Assembly: GCA_033807775.1 (NCBI GenBank)
Contig: CM066317.1
Coordinates: 39,497,870 to 39,561,869 of the forward strand
Origin: Saussurea involucrata
Taxonomy: Eukaryota; Streptophyta; Magnoliopsida; Asterales; Asteraceae
DNA: 64,000 bases
Reading direction: 5' to 3'
In this document: positions 22,366-32,870 of the stretch, piece by piece
Numbering within the stretch: position 1 is the stretch's first letter
Layout of the letters: each line of letters opens with the position of its first letter
Position numbers and translations under genes: made by a program
The notes under the pieces: generated by a model
The model's input: only the letters and a program-made list of their open reading frames with translations
Databases searched by the model: none
Told to the model about the DNA's origin: nothing

Positions 22366-22701
22366 TGTAGTTTAAGTGAACTAGGTATGTTAATAGGATA
22401 CCTAGACTTAAGCTGAGATGAATTAACTTATGATCTGTGAGATATGGGTAGAAGTACTAAGACGGGATAGTCTTAGAGTCGACGGAAATACGTGAAATTA
22501 GTACTGTAACGATGGTAATGAGGATTCTCATGTATAGTATGTTCACAATTTCAATTAGCTACTGTTATTATGAATATATTGTTACACAATCATACTTGTT
22601 TCTAAATTGTTACAGTGACTAATGAACGGTAAAGTACGTTTCGTGTGTTTGGATATGTGTAACCATTTCTTATGGTTATTTATTTGTGCTATATCAGAAC
22701 G

Positions 22702-24285
22702 ATGGTAAATACACCAACGAGATCCCCTAATTCTTCGGAAGATAGGGCAGTAAATGATTGGTCGGTGGAGAAGCAACCGGATATGGGCGGAACTCATGAA
22801 AGTCCACCGAGGCCGCCTCTGATAGGAGGAATTGATAGTCAGGTGTTGATCCAAACCCTCAGTGATTTGATAATGACCCTTTAGTGAAAATTGTAAGTAG
22901 ACAATATGTATTAGAGTTTCACTATCGCTGATAAGTACTATGACTCTACAGTACCGCTGATAGGAACTCTCGCTCTTTAAGTTTAATATTCAGCGAACAC
23001 TGTTCACTATAAAGCTCTGAGCCTGTTCAGTGCTTTTAGTGATCGCTGATAGTTTAGTTGTTTACTTATGATCCCTGAATACAAGTTTCACGTCAAACAA
23101 AGGTTCTACGTTGAAGTCGAAGATCAAGCCCAAGAACCAGCGACAAGTCTACTAATGAAATGATGCGGATATCAGCGAAGTCACAGAATTGTCCACTCAA
23201 CGTGAAGTATCAAGTAGAAGACTTCAGCAATCACTGAGCTTTATCATTCGTTGATAAGGAATTGTTCAACGAAAGTTGATCATGAAGTTCTCTCTACAAG
23301 TTACTTTTGTCTTACCCCCTTGAACGTATCCGTACGAAATGTCAGAACGGACATCCCTTTTATCCAGAATCGTACAACCAACTCTGATTCTACACTGTAC
23401 CCCATGCGGATACTAAGGTTGTCTACAAAGGTCAAAACATGCAAACAATTAGCTGCTGCCACGTGTAAAGTAACACTGTCATGCATTAAATGCATGCAGT
23501 ATATAAGAAGAACGCTACTTCAGAAATGAAGTGCTCAACCATCTTCTTCTTTCTCTCTTAGTGTTAGAATATTATTCATAGTATTCTTATCTCCTTTCTG
23601 TCTTAATTCTAGTGCAAGAAACTTAGTGTTCTTAACTTGTTTAGATTAGGCTTAGTCCTTAATCTTGTTCTGCAACAAGTTGTAAATTGTTTGATTATAT
23701 CAATAAACAATTTAGAAAGTAAAAATCGTGCGTTTGTATTCAACCCCCCCCCCCCCCCTTCTACAAACTTATATAACCCTTCGGGACCAACATCAGACAC
23801 AAAGAACGAGTACCGGTACCTCTAATCCGGTAACGACCAAGTCTACAATGGAATCTCGCATGATGGAGAACATGATGCGAATGATGAATACGGCGCTAGC
23901 ACAACAATCTGAAATGTTCATGAAAGCATTAAATGGTCGAAGTTCGGAGTTATGGCGAATGGAAACCGATACTGGTGTAATAAATCCAATTCGTAATCCT
24001 GTGATGAATGTAAACAGAAGGGTGCAAAGAGTCTGCTCATATAAAACGTTTCTAAGCTGTAAACCGCCAGAGTTTACCGGAGCAGACAATCCAGTAGCAT
24101 GTATGAATTGGCTCAGAGAAATGGAACAAGCTTTTTGAGCTTGTGAATGTGATGAAGAATCGAAAGTCAGGTTCGGTTCTCAAATGTTGCTCTGTAACGC
24201 CTTAACATGGTGGAATATCGTAACATCTACTGTGACGGCTCCAGTCTTAGCTGCTATGACATGGGAGTAGTTCAAGAAAAAGGAT
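22702..24285 (+). pseudogene. Chromovirus B gag, split by solo LTR and 3'-deleted
   Basis: ATG at 22702 follows a candidate acceptor ATATCAG (22691-22697). N-terminus MVNTPTRSPNSSEDRAV is close to the start of A gag. It is cut after GGIDSQ at 22843 by the solo LTR and resumes at 23793 with TQRTSTGTSNPV. The core CSYKTFLSCKPPEFTG and MNWLREMEQAF follows, then TGA at 24136-24138 and TAG near 24268. After ALTWWNIVTSTVTAPVLAAMTWE the sequence jumps into RT (KKKDGTMRICIDYRELNK) at about 24275-24285: an internal deletion. Confidence 0.88.
22844..23792 (+). mobile_element. Solo LTR of the E family inside B gag
   Basis: A 949-bp TG...CA sequence starting TGTTGATCCAAACCCTCAG and ending CCCTTCGGGACCAACA, flanked by TCAGG (22839-22843) and TCAGA (23793-23797). 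It is the reverse-complement counterpart of the LTR at 57467-58434. No internal sequence lies between the duplications, so it is a solo LTR left by LTR-LTR recombination. It has a C homopolymer of about 15 near the 3' end and several TCAGCG/CGCTGA motifs (near 22927, 22953, 22992, 23042, 23172). Confidence 0.93.
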
Positions 24286-25380
24286 GGCACTATGAGAATA
24301 TGCATCGACTATCGGGAGCTGAATAAGGTGACGATTAAGAATAAGTATCCGCTTCCAAGGATTGATGATTTATTCGATCAACTCCAAGGTGCGGGATGCT
24401 TTTCAAAGATTGATCTGAGGTCGGGATACCATCAAGTTTGGGTAAGAGATGAAGACATTCCTAAGACGGCGTTCAGAACGAGGTATGGACATTATGAATT
24501 CCTTGTAATGCCATTCGGGTTGACAAATGCTCCAGCCGTGTTCATGGATCTGATGAACAGAGTATGTCGACCATTCTTAGACAAGTCTGTCATTGTGTTC
24601 ATTGATGACATACTTGTTTATTCGAAGAATGAAGTCGATCATGAATGCCATCTTCGTGAAGTCTTGGAAGTCCTAAGAAAGGAGAAATTGTACGCAAAAT
24701 TTTCTAAGTGTGATTTTTGGTTAAAAGAGGTACAATTTCTGGGGCATGTGATTACTTCGGAAGGAGTCAAAGTAGATCCGGCAAAGATAGAAGCAATGAC
24801 GAACTGGGAAACACCGAAGAGCGCATCGGAAATAAGGAGTTTCTTGGGCCTAGCAGGCTACTACCGGAGATTTATCAAAGACTTTTCAAAGATTGCTTCT
24901 GCTTTGACCATGTTGACTCGGAAGAATGTAAAGTTTGTCTGGACTGAAAAGCACGAGTCAGCTTTCAGAAATTTACGTCAGAAGTTATGTGAAGCTCCTA
25001 TTATTGCACTACCGGAAGGCCCGGAAGATTTAGTCGTGTATAGCGATGCGTCAAAGATGGGTTTAGGGTGTGTGTTGATGCAACGAGGCAAGGTGACTGC
25101 TTATGCATCAAGACAACTTAAAGAACATGAGAAGAATTACCCTACCCATGATTTAGAAATGGCAGCGGTAGTGTTTGCATTAAAGTTGTGGCGTCATTAT
25201 CTGTATGGAACGAAGTGCACACTTTACACTGATCACAAGAGCTTGAAGCATGTCTTTGATCAGAAAGAGTTGAATATGAGGTAGCGGCGTTGGTTAGAAC
25301 TACTTAAAGATTATGCTTGTGAATTTCATTACCATCCCGGTAAAGCAAATGTTGTAGCTGATGCTTTAAGTATAAAATAA
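24286..25380 (+). pseudogene. Chromovirus B reverse transcriptase-RNase H
   Basis: A 330-codon open frame from 24292. RT: ICIDYRELNKVTIKNKYPLPR, LRSGYHQVWVRDEDIPKTAF, LVMPFGLTNAPAVFMDLMN and the catalytic FIDDILVYSKN; then RNase H with VVYSDASKMGLGCVLMQRG, YPTHDLEMAAVVFALKLW and LYTDHKSLKHVFDQ. The finger region upstream of MRICIDY is missing because of the gag-RT deletion. A TAG at 25282-25284 stands where A has CAA; a second stop (TAA) is at 25378-25380. Of the pol domains here this is the best preserved. Confidence 0.92.
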
Positions 25381-26830
25381 TATAGTGGGTGCTTGAAAAC
25401 GACTAACGCCAGAATTGATGTGACATCAAGTTTGGTTGAAAAGATAAAAGAGGCACAAGCGGAAGCTTTATTGGAAGAAAATCTGAAGGACGAAGTCATG
25501 AACAAGCAACATCTTCAACTGACTGAAGATAGTCGTGGGGTCAAGTTGTTCCAAGGCCGCGTTTGGGTGCCAAAGGCGGGAGGAAATCGGGAGCTAATTC
25601 TCGAAGACGCCCACAAGTCTAAGTATTCTATACATCCTGGAAGTACTAAGATGTATAGGGATCTGAAGTTACACTATTGGTGGCCAGCTATGAAGTTAGA
25701 TGTGGCACGAATAGTTGAAAAGTGTGTGACATGTTCGTTAGTAAAAGCTGAACATCAAAAGCCTTACGGGAGTTTTCAATCTTTGGAGATTCCGGAATGG
25801 AAGTGGGAGAAGATTACCATGGATTTTGTGACAAAATTACCGAGAACGCAAAAGGGTAACGACACTATATGGGTAATCGTGGATCGATTGACCAAGAGTG
25901 CTCACTTCTTGATAATAAAAGAACCATCACCAATAGATAAATTGGTGAAGCTGCATATTGATGAAGTGGTGTCAAGGCATGGTATACCGGTGTCTATAGT
26001 TTCTGATCGTGATAGTCGGTTTACCTCGAGGTTTTGGCAGTCACTACAAGAAGAATTAGATACGAGGGTCAATTTGAGCACTGCTTACCATCTACAAACA
26101 GACAGGCAAAGTGAAAGAACCATTCAATCTTTGGAAGATATGCTCAGGTCTTGCGTGTTAGACTTTGGAGGTAACTGGGATACGCATCTACCGTTAGTAG
26201 AGTTTGCATATAACAATAGTTATCATTCCAGTATTGTAAGAGCACCTTTCGAAGCTTTGTATGGTCGGAAATGTAGAACTCCGGTGTGTTGGTTAGAAGC
26301 TGGAGAAAAGCAATTTGTTGGTCCGGAACTTGTGCAACAAACGGCTGATAAAGTGAAAGAGATTCGGAAGCATATGAAAGCAGCTCAAGATCGACAAAAG
26401 AGGTATGCTGATCCGAAAAGAAGACCAAAAGAGTTCCAAGTTGGGGAGCGTGTAATGCTTAAAGTATCCTCGTGGAAATGTGTGATAAGGTTTGGCAAAC
26501 GTGGAAAGTTAAGTCCTCGTTTTCTAGGACCTTTCACTATAACTAAGCGAGTGGGACTTCAAGCTTATCAATTGGATCTTCCACCCGAATTGGAAGGGAT
26601 TCACAATACCTTCCATGTCTGTTATCTTCGGAAATGTTTAGCCGAAGATAATGATGTGATTCCACTTACTGATGTAAGAGTGGATGAAAAGAGCCGATGT
26701 GTGGAGGAACCGGAGGAGATCTTAGAAAGATCAGTTAATAAGTTGCGACATAAGGATGTAGTTATGTTGAAAATGCAATGGAAACATCACCGAGGTGCTA
26801 ACGTGACGTTATAAGCGGAAGAGGATATGA
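25381..26830 (+). pseudogene. Chromovirus B integrase with chromodomain-like tail
   Basis: A 473-codon frame (25393-26814). Zinc-binding N-terminus HPGSTKMYRDLKLHYWWPAM and CVTCSLVKAEHQKPYG; core VDRLTKSAHFL, SDRDSRFTSRFWQSL. The motif that is HPQTDGQSE in A reads HLQTDRQSE here, two substitutions next to the catalytic Glu. The C-terminal module and chromodomain-like KHHRGANVT are present, then TAA at 26812-26814, with another stop near 26836. Confidence 0.9.
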
Positions 26831-26901
26831 AGATTTGATATCCTCATCTCTTTACCTATCTTTGATTTCGGGGACGAAATCATTTCCATGTTGGGGAGAA
26901 T

Positions 26902-29151
26902 TGTAACACTTCGAATTTCCATTGTATTATATTTAATATGAATGGGGTCTATTTGTAATTTAGTCTAAGTTGTGGACTAATTGTAAATATAAACTCCAGG
27001 GTTGATTTTATAATTTGACCAAAGTTTAATGTTAAGTGTTAAAATTAAACTTGAGGGGTCTATTTAGTCAACCTTTAATAGTTGAGATTACCTTATGTAA
27101 GGGTAAGCTGTGTTATTTGAGATAATATCTCAAAAGCTTTGGTGAGTCGGTCCAGAGAAGAAACTCAGAGTGATAAAGAAAGAAGGAAGTTAGAAGGAGA
27201 AATCAGGAATCGATTTCTTGTGGTAAGATTTTAAAGTTTCTTCTTTGAATTCTTAATCTGATTAGTAATATCAAGTTGAATCTTCTCCAGTGATTGGTAT
27301 TTAGAGTGAAGAAAAGGTTTGGATTGAACTGGGTAAAAAGCTTCTGTTCAGGTGAGTTCATCCTTTTCGTTTTAAATTTAACAGTTGAGAAATTAATTCA
27401 GCTATTGTATATAAGATGTCTGAATATATTGGTTTTGAGATGAAATTGATTAGCAGACTGAGTTATAGTTGAGCTGATTGAGCAAATTGATGAAAATAGG
27501 ATAACCAGTATCGAGGTCCCGGAAATTGTTTGAATTCCGGAACTAGGTTTAGATCCGGAATTAATGGATTCCGGAAATCGGGTTTAAGATCCGGAATTAG
27601 TGAGTTCCGGAACCGGGTTTAAAGAACCAGAGTGGTGGATCCGGAATTAAATTCCGAGAGATGGGCCGAAATAATTTAATTCCGGGAGATGGGCCTCAAT
27701 TGTTTTGGGATCCGGTAAATAACAAAATCGGAATCGGGTCTTAATGTTGGATACCGGAACTTGAATAACAAAACCGGAAATGGACCTTTAATTATTTGGG
27801 ATCCGGAAATTAATTCCGGTACTAGGATGTTGGTTTGGACTTCCGGTATTAAATGAACTGTAATGAGATTTGTTTGGGCTTCCGGTATCAATAAAGAACC
27901 GGAATGGACTTTTGTTTGGGATCTGTTATTAAGCTTCGAGAGTTGGGCTTGGCCGAGCAGAAATTAACTATTTAAAAATTAGTTTTGGTCCAAGATGTTT
28001 TATTTAGGATATGAGTTTGATTGAAACTTAATATCTCATTTTGGATTGTAATTTCGGAATGATATTCCAAATATAATTTTCATGACGGAGAATATTTAAG
28101 GATGTAATCGATTAACCAGTGTTCTAAGAACTAATAGTGTTATAGGATGTAGTGTGATATGTTTGATACATATACAGTAAATAAAATGTAATGGATCCAT
28201 AGGCACTGTTTTTATTTTAACGTGGAATAGGCATAAAGTAAGTTGTAATTCCCGTTGACCTGAAATGTGGAATAGGCATAAAGAAATTTGTAATTCCAAT
28301 TTCGTAAAGGTGTTATGAAATGAGAAATAGGCATAAAGGAAATTGTAATTTCTATTTCATAGTGTGATGTGAAATACGGAATAGGCATAAAGTAAATTGT
28401 AATTCCCGTTCACATGGAAATGGAGAATAGACATAAAGTAAATTGTAATTCTCATTTCGTAGTATAGAAATCGAGGAATAGACATAAAGTAAATTGTAAT
28501 TCCTGATTTCTATGAGAAGGTCAGAGATAGGCATAAAGTAACTTGTAATCTCTACTTCCAGTCCAAGAAATAGGCATAAAGTAACTTGTAATTTCTTGGA
28601 TAAGAGCAATGATCTAGAATCTGCATTGATTCGTAGTAGGCTCTTGATTGTGATGATATGACTTACTGAATGTTAGTCATATTCATGGGATCGGGTAGAT
28701 TCCCGTCATTGTGATGAGCAAGTGTACAGTAAGAATGGTGATGAACCAGGTTTGTTTATATGCTTTGGATATCTGAGTTTTCAAAGTTGTTAATGTTTTT
28801 AATTTGAATTTGGATGTTCTCAATAGGCGTAAGCCTAATCGTTCAAATTAAATTTTCTTACCAGGTACCGGAAATAATGGGATGTGGGACGAGAGCTTTT
28901 GAAGTATTCAACTTTTAAGATAAGCGGAGGATTTAGTTAACGCAATGAGGCTTTTTGATGGATTGCTTAGATAACCCAGTTAATCTGATTATAGTTGACA
29001 TGATTAGATTAATAGGTTATTTGGAGAATTCAATGTTTGTAAATAAGGACCCTCATACTTAATTCTCTTCTTATATAAAAGTTTGGATGTTATTTTGTTA
29101 TATCTTGTTATAAATTGAGGTTTAAATTGGCCCTGATTTTAGGGTGTTACA
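26902..29151 (+). repeat. 3' LTR of chromovirus B
   Basis: Starts TGTAACACTTCGAATTTCC after the polypurine tract TTGGGGAGAAT and ends TTAGGGTGTTACA. The hairpin array (28219-28599) has eight units, one more than in the 5' LTR: the extra pair has TGTGAA/TTCACA and GAAATG.AGAAT/ATTCT.CATTTC arms. Leader donor and TTATATAAAAG (29071-29081) are conserved. Confidence 0.93.
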
Positions 29152-29156
29152 ATTCC

Positions 29157-30060
29157 GCTGTTTTTTCCACTTGAGTAACGTCGTTTTTTGCCTTGTGAAT
29201 TTCCTTCTCCGATTTACCAAACTTTTCGCTACTCCACTTTTTAACCTCTTTTTTCACATTTTTAGCCTATCCCTTAGGACACGATCCGGTTGAAAGGAAG
29301 TCGCCTCATCTCTCCAAGCTCTTGTCACCACCTCATCTATTCCTTCCTCTTTTAACCATATATCAAAGAATTTAAACGGTTTTGGACCAAAGTCTAGTTG
29401 ATCATCTCCCATAATTATAGGCCAATGATCCGACCACACTCTCTCCAAGGCCTTCGAACCCAAGTTCTTCCAAGCAAGTGCAAACTCGTTTGAGACTAAA
29501 AATTGAGACTAAAAATCGATCAATTTTGCTAAACTTGACCCCATCATCACTAATTCGCGTGAACTTTTTTCCATTCAAAGGAATCTTATTCAATCCACTT
29601 CTATTAATAAAGCAATTGAAGTCCTCCATACCTCTTGGATTTGACACAACATTTAGTCTTTCACCTTCTTCTCTAACTTCGTTAAAATCTCCGAATATAC
29701 ACCATTTAACCTCGTCCTTGGTCACGATGTTTTCGATTTTTCCCCAAACCTCCTTTCTTCCCCTTACGTCCCTTGGTCCGTAAACATTAACAAAACCCAC
29801 CAGGTCTTCTACTCCCGACCACAGACCCACCACAGCCAAGAATTCTGTTTCATCTACCTTGAACATACATTGAAATCTTTTTTTTGTCCCAAATCGTTAA
29901 AATTCCCCCCGAATTACCTGTTGCCCCTACTTGCGCAAAATCACAGTCATCACTACCCCAAAACGAATTTATTTGTGATGCATTCCATCTCTTAATTTTT
30001 GTTTCTTGAATCCCCACCATATCTATCTATCTGGCCTTTCTTTTTTGCAAATGTCTTTTA
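29157..30060 (-). pseudogene. LINE ORF2: endonuclease domain
   Basis: Apurinic/apyrimidinic-type endonuclease of the LINE. From the minus-strand N-terminus: VGIQETKI (catalytic Glu) near 30020-30000, SGGILTIWDKKRF near 29910-29880, then VGFVNVYGPRD, WCIFGDFNEVR (near 29705-29675), FTRISDDGVKFSKIDRFLVS and the last part SDHWPIIM (29440-29415) with its catalytic Asp-His. Frames change near 29866 and 29440. It is separated from the RT half by the 9.1-kb insertion of B. Confidence 0.9.
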
Positions 30061-30161
30061 CCCACTTGATTTTGTTTATCGAACCAATTCCTCTTATATT
30101 CAAAGAAATAATCTTGATTAAGAACACAAAGAAACGAGACCTTACCTCTGACTGACCCCGT

Positions 30162-30394
30162 TAAGGTTTACTCCTGTCTCCCATCGCCTTTTTGATCTTT
30201 TTGCTTTTCCATGAAACTCCTATTTTTCCCCCAAATTCTTTCAATCCTTGTTCAGTATTTTTGCTTCCAAGTTCGTTTGATAATGAGACATGATTTGCCA
30301 TCGACGATATTTCCTTCTCTTTCGTGGATCTTCTTGATGATTTATCTGATGAGATGCTTTTAACGTTTCTTTTGGGATTCTGCTTTTTTTCCAA
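30162..30394 (-). pseudogene. LINE ORF1 C-terminal piece
   Basis: Short Lys/Ser/Glu-rich frame (NPKRNVKSISSDKSSRRSTKE..., GLKEFGGKIGVSWKSKKIKK) between the hAT-like insertion and ORF2. By position it is the charged end of ORF1. No domain can be recognised. Confidence 0.6.
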
Positions 30395-30401
30395 TGCTTC
30401 T

Positions 30402-31276
30402 CAGGGGCGGACTCACGTTGTAATATTGGGGGTCAGCTGACTCCCATAAACTCCACAAAGCAATTGTTCTTTACATGATAATTTACATATTATATTAATA
30501 TACAATATGTCTTGACCCCTAAATTGTTTATCTTGACCCCCAATTTTGATATACTCCAATTAAAGCCCTTTGTCCATTAACAAAAAAAATCTAAATATAG
30601 TTGGAGTAAATATATATATATATATATATACATGAAATCCTATTTTAATTGATTTTAAAGCTACTTTATACATAATTATCTACTTATTTATGTTCAACAT
30701 ATTATAATTTATTAACAAAAAGTCTTAATTACTAATTTAATGTTCAATACTATATAGTAATTACATAATCTCTTAACTTTAAGTTTTACATGTAAAATAA
30801 ACTATTACATACATACAATTTCTTAAAACCCTTTAAACTTGATAAAATCAACCTATAAATACATTCACATACAAAATAATAAAGAGTCATACTAATACGA
30901 TAGAATATTATATCATAAACTTTATTAAAAAAATACTTCATCATTAAAATTGAAAAAGATTTAAGTTTTATTTTTCACTTTAATTTTAAGTATTTATTTT
31001 TAATTGTCATAGTTGGTATCTATTATTTGATGTCTAATTGTTAAGTTTTTGTTAATTCTTTAGGGTTAAATGATAATTGTTTTATCATTTTGCTAATAAA
31101 ATGAAAAGACATTCCAAAAGAAATTGTTATATTTATTCACTAGAAAAATCGAAAAGATTTTTGAAAAGAAAAGTGTCAAAATTCGGAACCGATATTTATG
31201 GTAATGATTCTCAATAATCAATACTATGTTACTTAAATTCCGACCCCCATTATCATAATTTCTGGATCCGCCACTG
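30402..31276. mobile_element. Non-autonomous hAT-like element (Tip100-type ends)
   Basis: Ends CAGGGGCGGACTCACG (left) and ...TTCTGGATCCGCCACTG (right, reverse complement CAGTGGCGGATCCAGAA), flanked by 8-bp copies ATGCTTCT (30394-30401) and CTGCTTCT (31277-31284), one mismatch. Ends of the type CAGGGGCGGA and 8-bp duplications are typical of hAT elements of the Tip100 group. 875 bp, AT-rich, no transposase. Inserted in LINE ORF1. Confidence 0.85.
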
Positions 31277-31284
31277 CTGCTTCT

Positions 31285-32346
31285 TGCAAGCCTTTTCAGT
31301 AAATGAAAGCTTGTTCTTCCTCTACCCATCACAACATTTTCTCCTTTTTTGCCTTTCGATTTTTCCCCCATATTTTTATTTCTCTCCAAATCCTTACTGG
31401 TGTTGCTCCTTGGTTTCTGTTACTGACTGGATTGGAAGTCGATGAATTTTCCTCTAGTGTCTTATCTTGGATTTCTTTGATATTCACTTGATTTATCTGT
31501 GAGTCCATCTGATGATTCTCCCTTTTCAGCAAATTGGGCTTGTGGCTCGTCAACTTGTCTTACTTACGAGCCCAGCTGCATATTCTCCTTTTTCAGCGTA
31601 TTGGGCTTGTGGCCCATCTTTCTTATCACCGATTCGGTTTGGGTCCATCATATTAGTTTAACCCTACCTCGTTATCATTAACCGTTTTTGGTGTCTCTTC
31701 ACTGTCAATTTCTCAGGAAATGTCAACTGGTCCTTTCACCGACTGTCCGTCTTCTTTTCTCGGCGCCGGTGATTCCTTGATTTCGCCGGTGTTAGCAATT
31801 CCGATCACCCTTTCTGCGTCTCCCCCGATCTCTGGTTCATTCTCTTTTCTTTTTCTAGATTCTGCCTCCTCTTCCCCTATTGCTATTTTACTTTCATCAT
31901 CCTCCCACTCCGTTTCACTCACCATTTCGTCCTCTGTCCACTGACCAATCTCCGACGATTTCTCCACGCTAGAGTCTTCATCCAATTCCTCCGCCGCTAT
32001 TGATGACATCTCCCAATAAGCAGAAAGAGATGTATCTTCTTCTTCTACCTTGATCCTGTACTGTACCATAGGTCCCCTATCTTGACACTGTATAATTGAT
32101 CGATTGTGGATAAGACTGACTGATGTACATACTTGCACTTTCCCCCATTGTAAGTTATCAGATTCTAATAACTCACAATTCTTAGTTTGATGGCGATCTC
32201 CGAAAAAATTCCTTCTTTCCAGCCGTGTAGTGGCAACCCCGAAATCTTTAACCACACCAATCTCTCCGCTGCTCTGTACCCTTCAGACCACCGCCTTATT
32301 CCTTTTACCCAGGAGTGCATTCCATGACCTTTTTCCTCCACAATCT
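31285..32346 (-). pseudogene. LINE ORF1, 5'-truncated
   Basis: Begins at the 5' truncation point (32346). The first codons read IVEEKGHGMHSWVKGIRRW and RLVWLKISGLPLHGW, typical of the nucleic-acid-binding (DUF4283-like) domain of plant LINE ORF1. After a frame change near 32200 come LESDNLQWGKVQVCTSVSL and MVQYRIKVEEED, then an acidic Ser/Glu-rich region to 31713 and Lys-rich pieces (31553-31300) reaching the hAT insertion. Several stops and shifts. Confidence 0.8.
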
Positions 32347-32721
32347 TCGTTAGGATTTTACAAAGTTATCCGACGATTTAAGTTACTTACTTTGGCTATT
32401 TTTATAATTAATTGATACACATAGTTGGTTTATATGCATCACAAGTCTACTGAATTTTTGGGGTCATAATATCAAGTTTAAGGTTGTCAATTTGTAAAAT
32501 GTTAAATTCTCCTTCAAGTCTTAATGAATGAGGAGATTAACATTTCAACTTATTATATAATTAATATATTATTTCAATTAGGAGATTAACATTATAATTA
32601 CTTAACTATATCCTAAGAAGTGCTTTATTAAATTACTTATATTACTTTTAAATGAAGTTATGGTGAAAAACATAAGTGATCTGATTTTTGGATGAAAATC
32701 GACATTAAGATGTACCAAGAT
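32347..32721. other. LINE right target duplication and flank
   Basis: Positions 32347-32360 are the second copy of the 14-bp LINE duplication. The rest is AT-rich sequence with no recognised gene. Confidence 0.6.
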
Positions 32722-32870
32722 TGTAAAATCCCACATTGGTTGGGGAGGGGCGCAAATGTTGCCTTATAAGAAGAACATAATACCTTCTCTATCAGGCGCG
32801 TTTTAAAACCGTTAGTTCAGGTGTGTGGACAAAGCGGACAATATCTGTACGGCTGGCCTAGAATATGACA
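32722..32870 (+). mobile_element. TRIM-like solo LTR
   Basis: A 149-bp TG...CA segment starting TGTAAAATCCCACATTGG, with CCTTATAAGAAG, GCGCGTTTTAAAACCGT and AAAGCGGACAATATCTG. I recognise these blocks, in this order, from a small LTR repeat widespread in dicots. Flanks AAGAT (32717-32721) and GAGAT (32871-32875) could be a 5-bp duplication with one mismatch. No internal region is seen. Confidence 0.5.

Larger units (their letters stand above)
20071..29151 (+). mobile_element. Chromovirus B (Tekay-like), internally deleted, nested in the LINE
   Basis: Two LTRs (20071-22350 and 26902-29151) flanked by TTTCC (20066-20070) and ATTCC (29152-29156), a 5-bp duplication with one mismatch. The internal region keeps gag N-terminus and core, then RT, RNase H and integrase; the rest of gag, the zinc knuckles and the protease are deleted. 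It carries a solo LTR of the E family in gag. It sits in the LINE between RT and endonuclease. Protein and LTR design match A, but the LTRs are longer and clearly diverged. Confidence 0.93.
16922..32346 (-). mobile_element. L1-type LINE, 5'-truncated, split by later insertions
   Basis: A minus-strand non-LTR retrotransposon bounded by a perfect 14-bp target duplication TCGTTAGGATTTTA (16908-16921 and 32347-32360). The 3' end has an A-tail (T-run at 16922-16929 on the plus strand). Removing chromovirus B with its duplication and the hAT element leaves about 5.4 kb. Order on the minus strand: ORF1 nucleic-acid-binding domain (from 32346), charged ORF1 tail, ORF2 endonuclease, reverse transcriptase, zinc-binding C-terminal domain, 3' UTR. 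The 5' end lies inside ORF1, so it is 5'-truncated as is usual for target-primed insertion. Confidence 0.92.
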
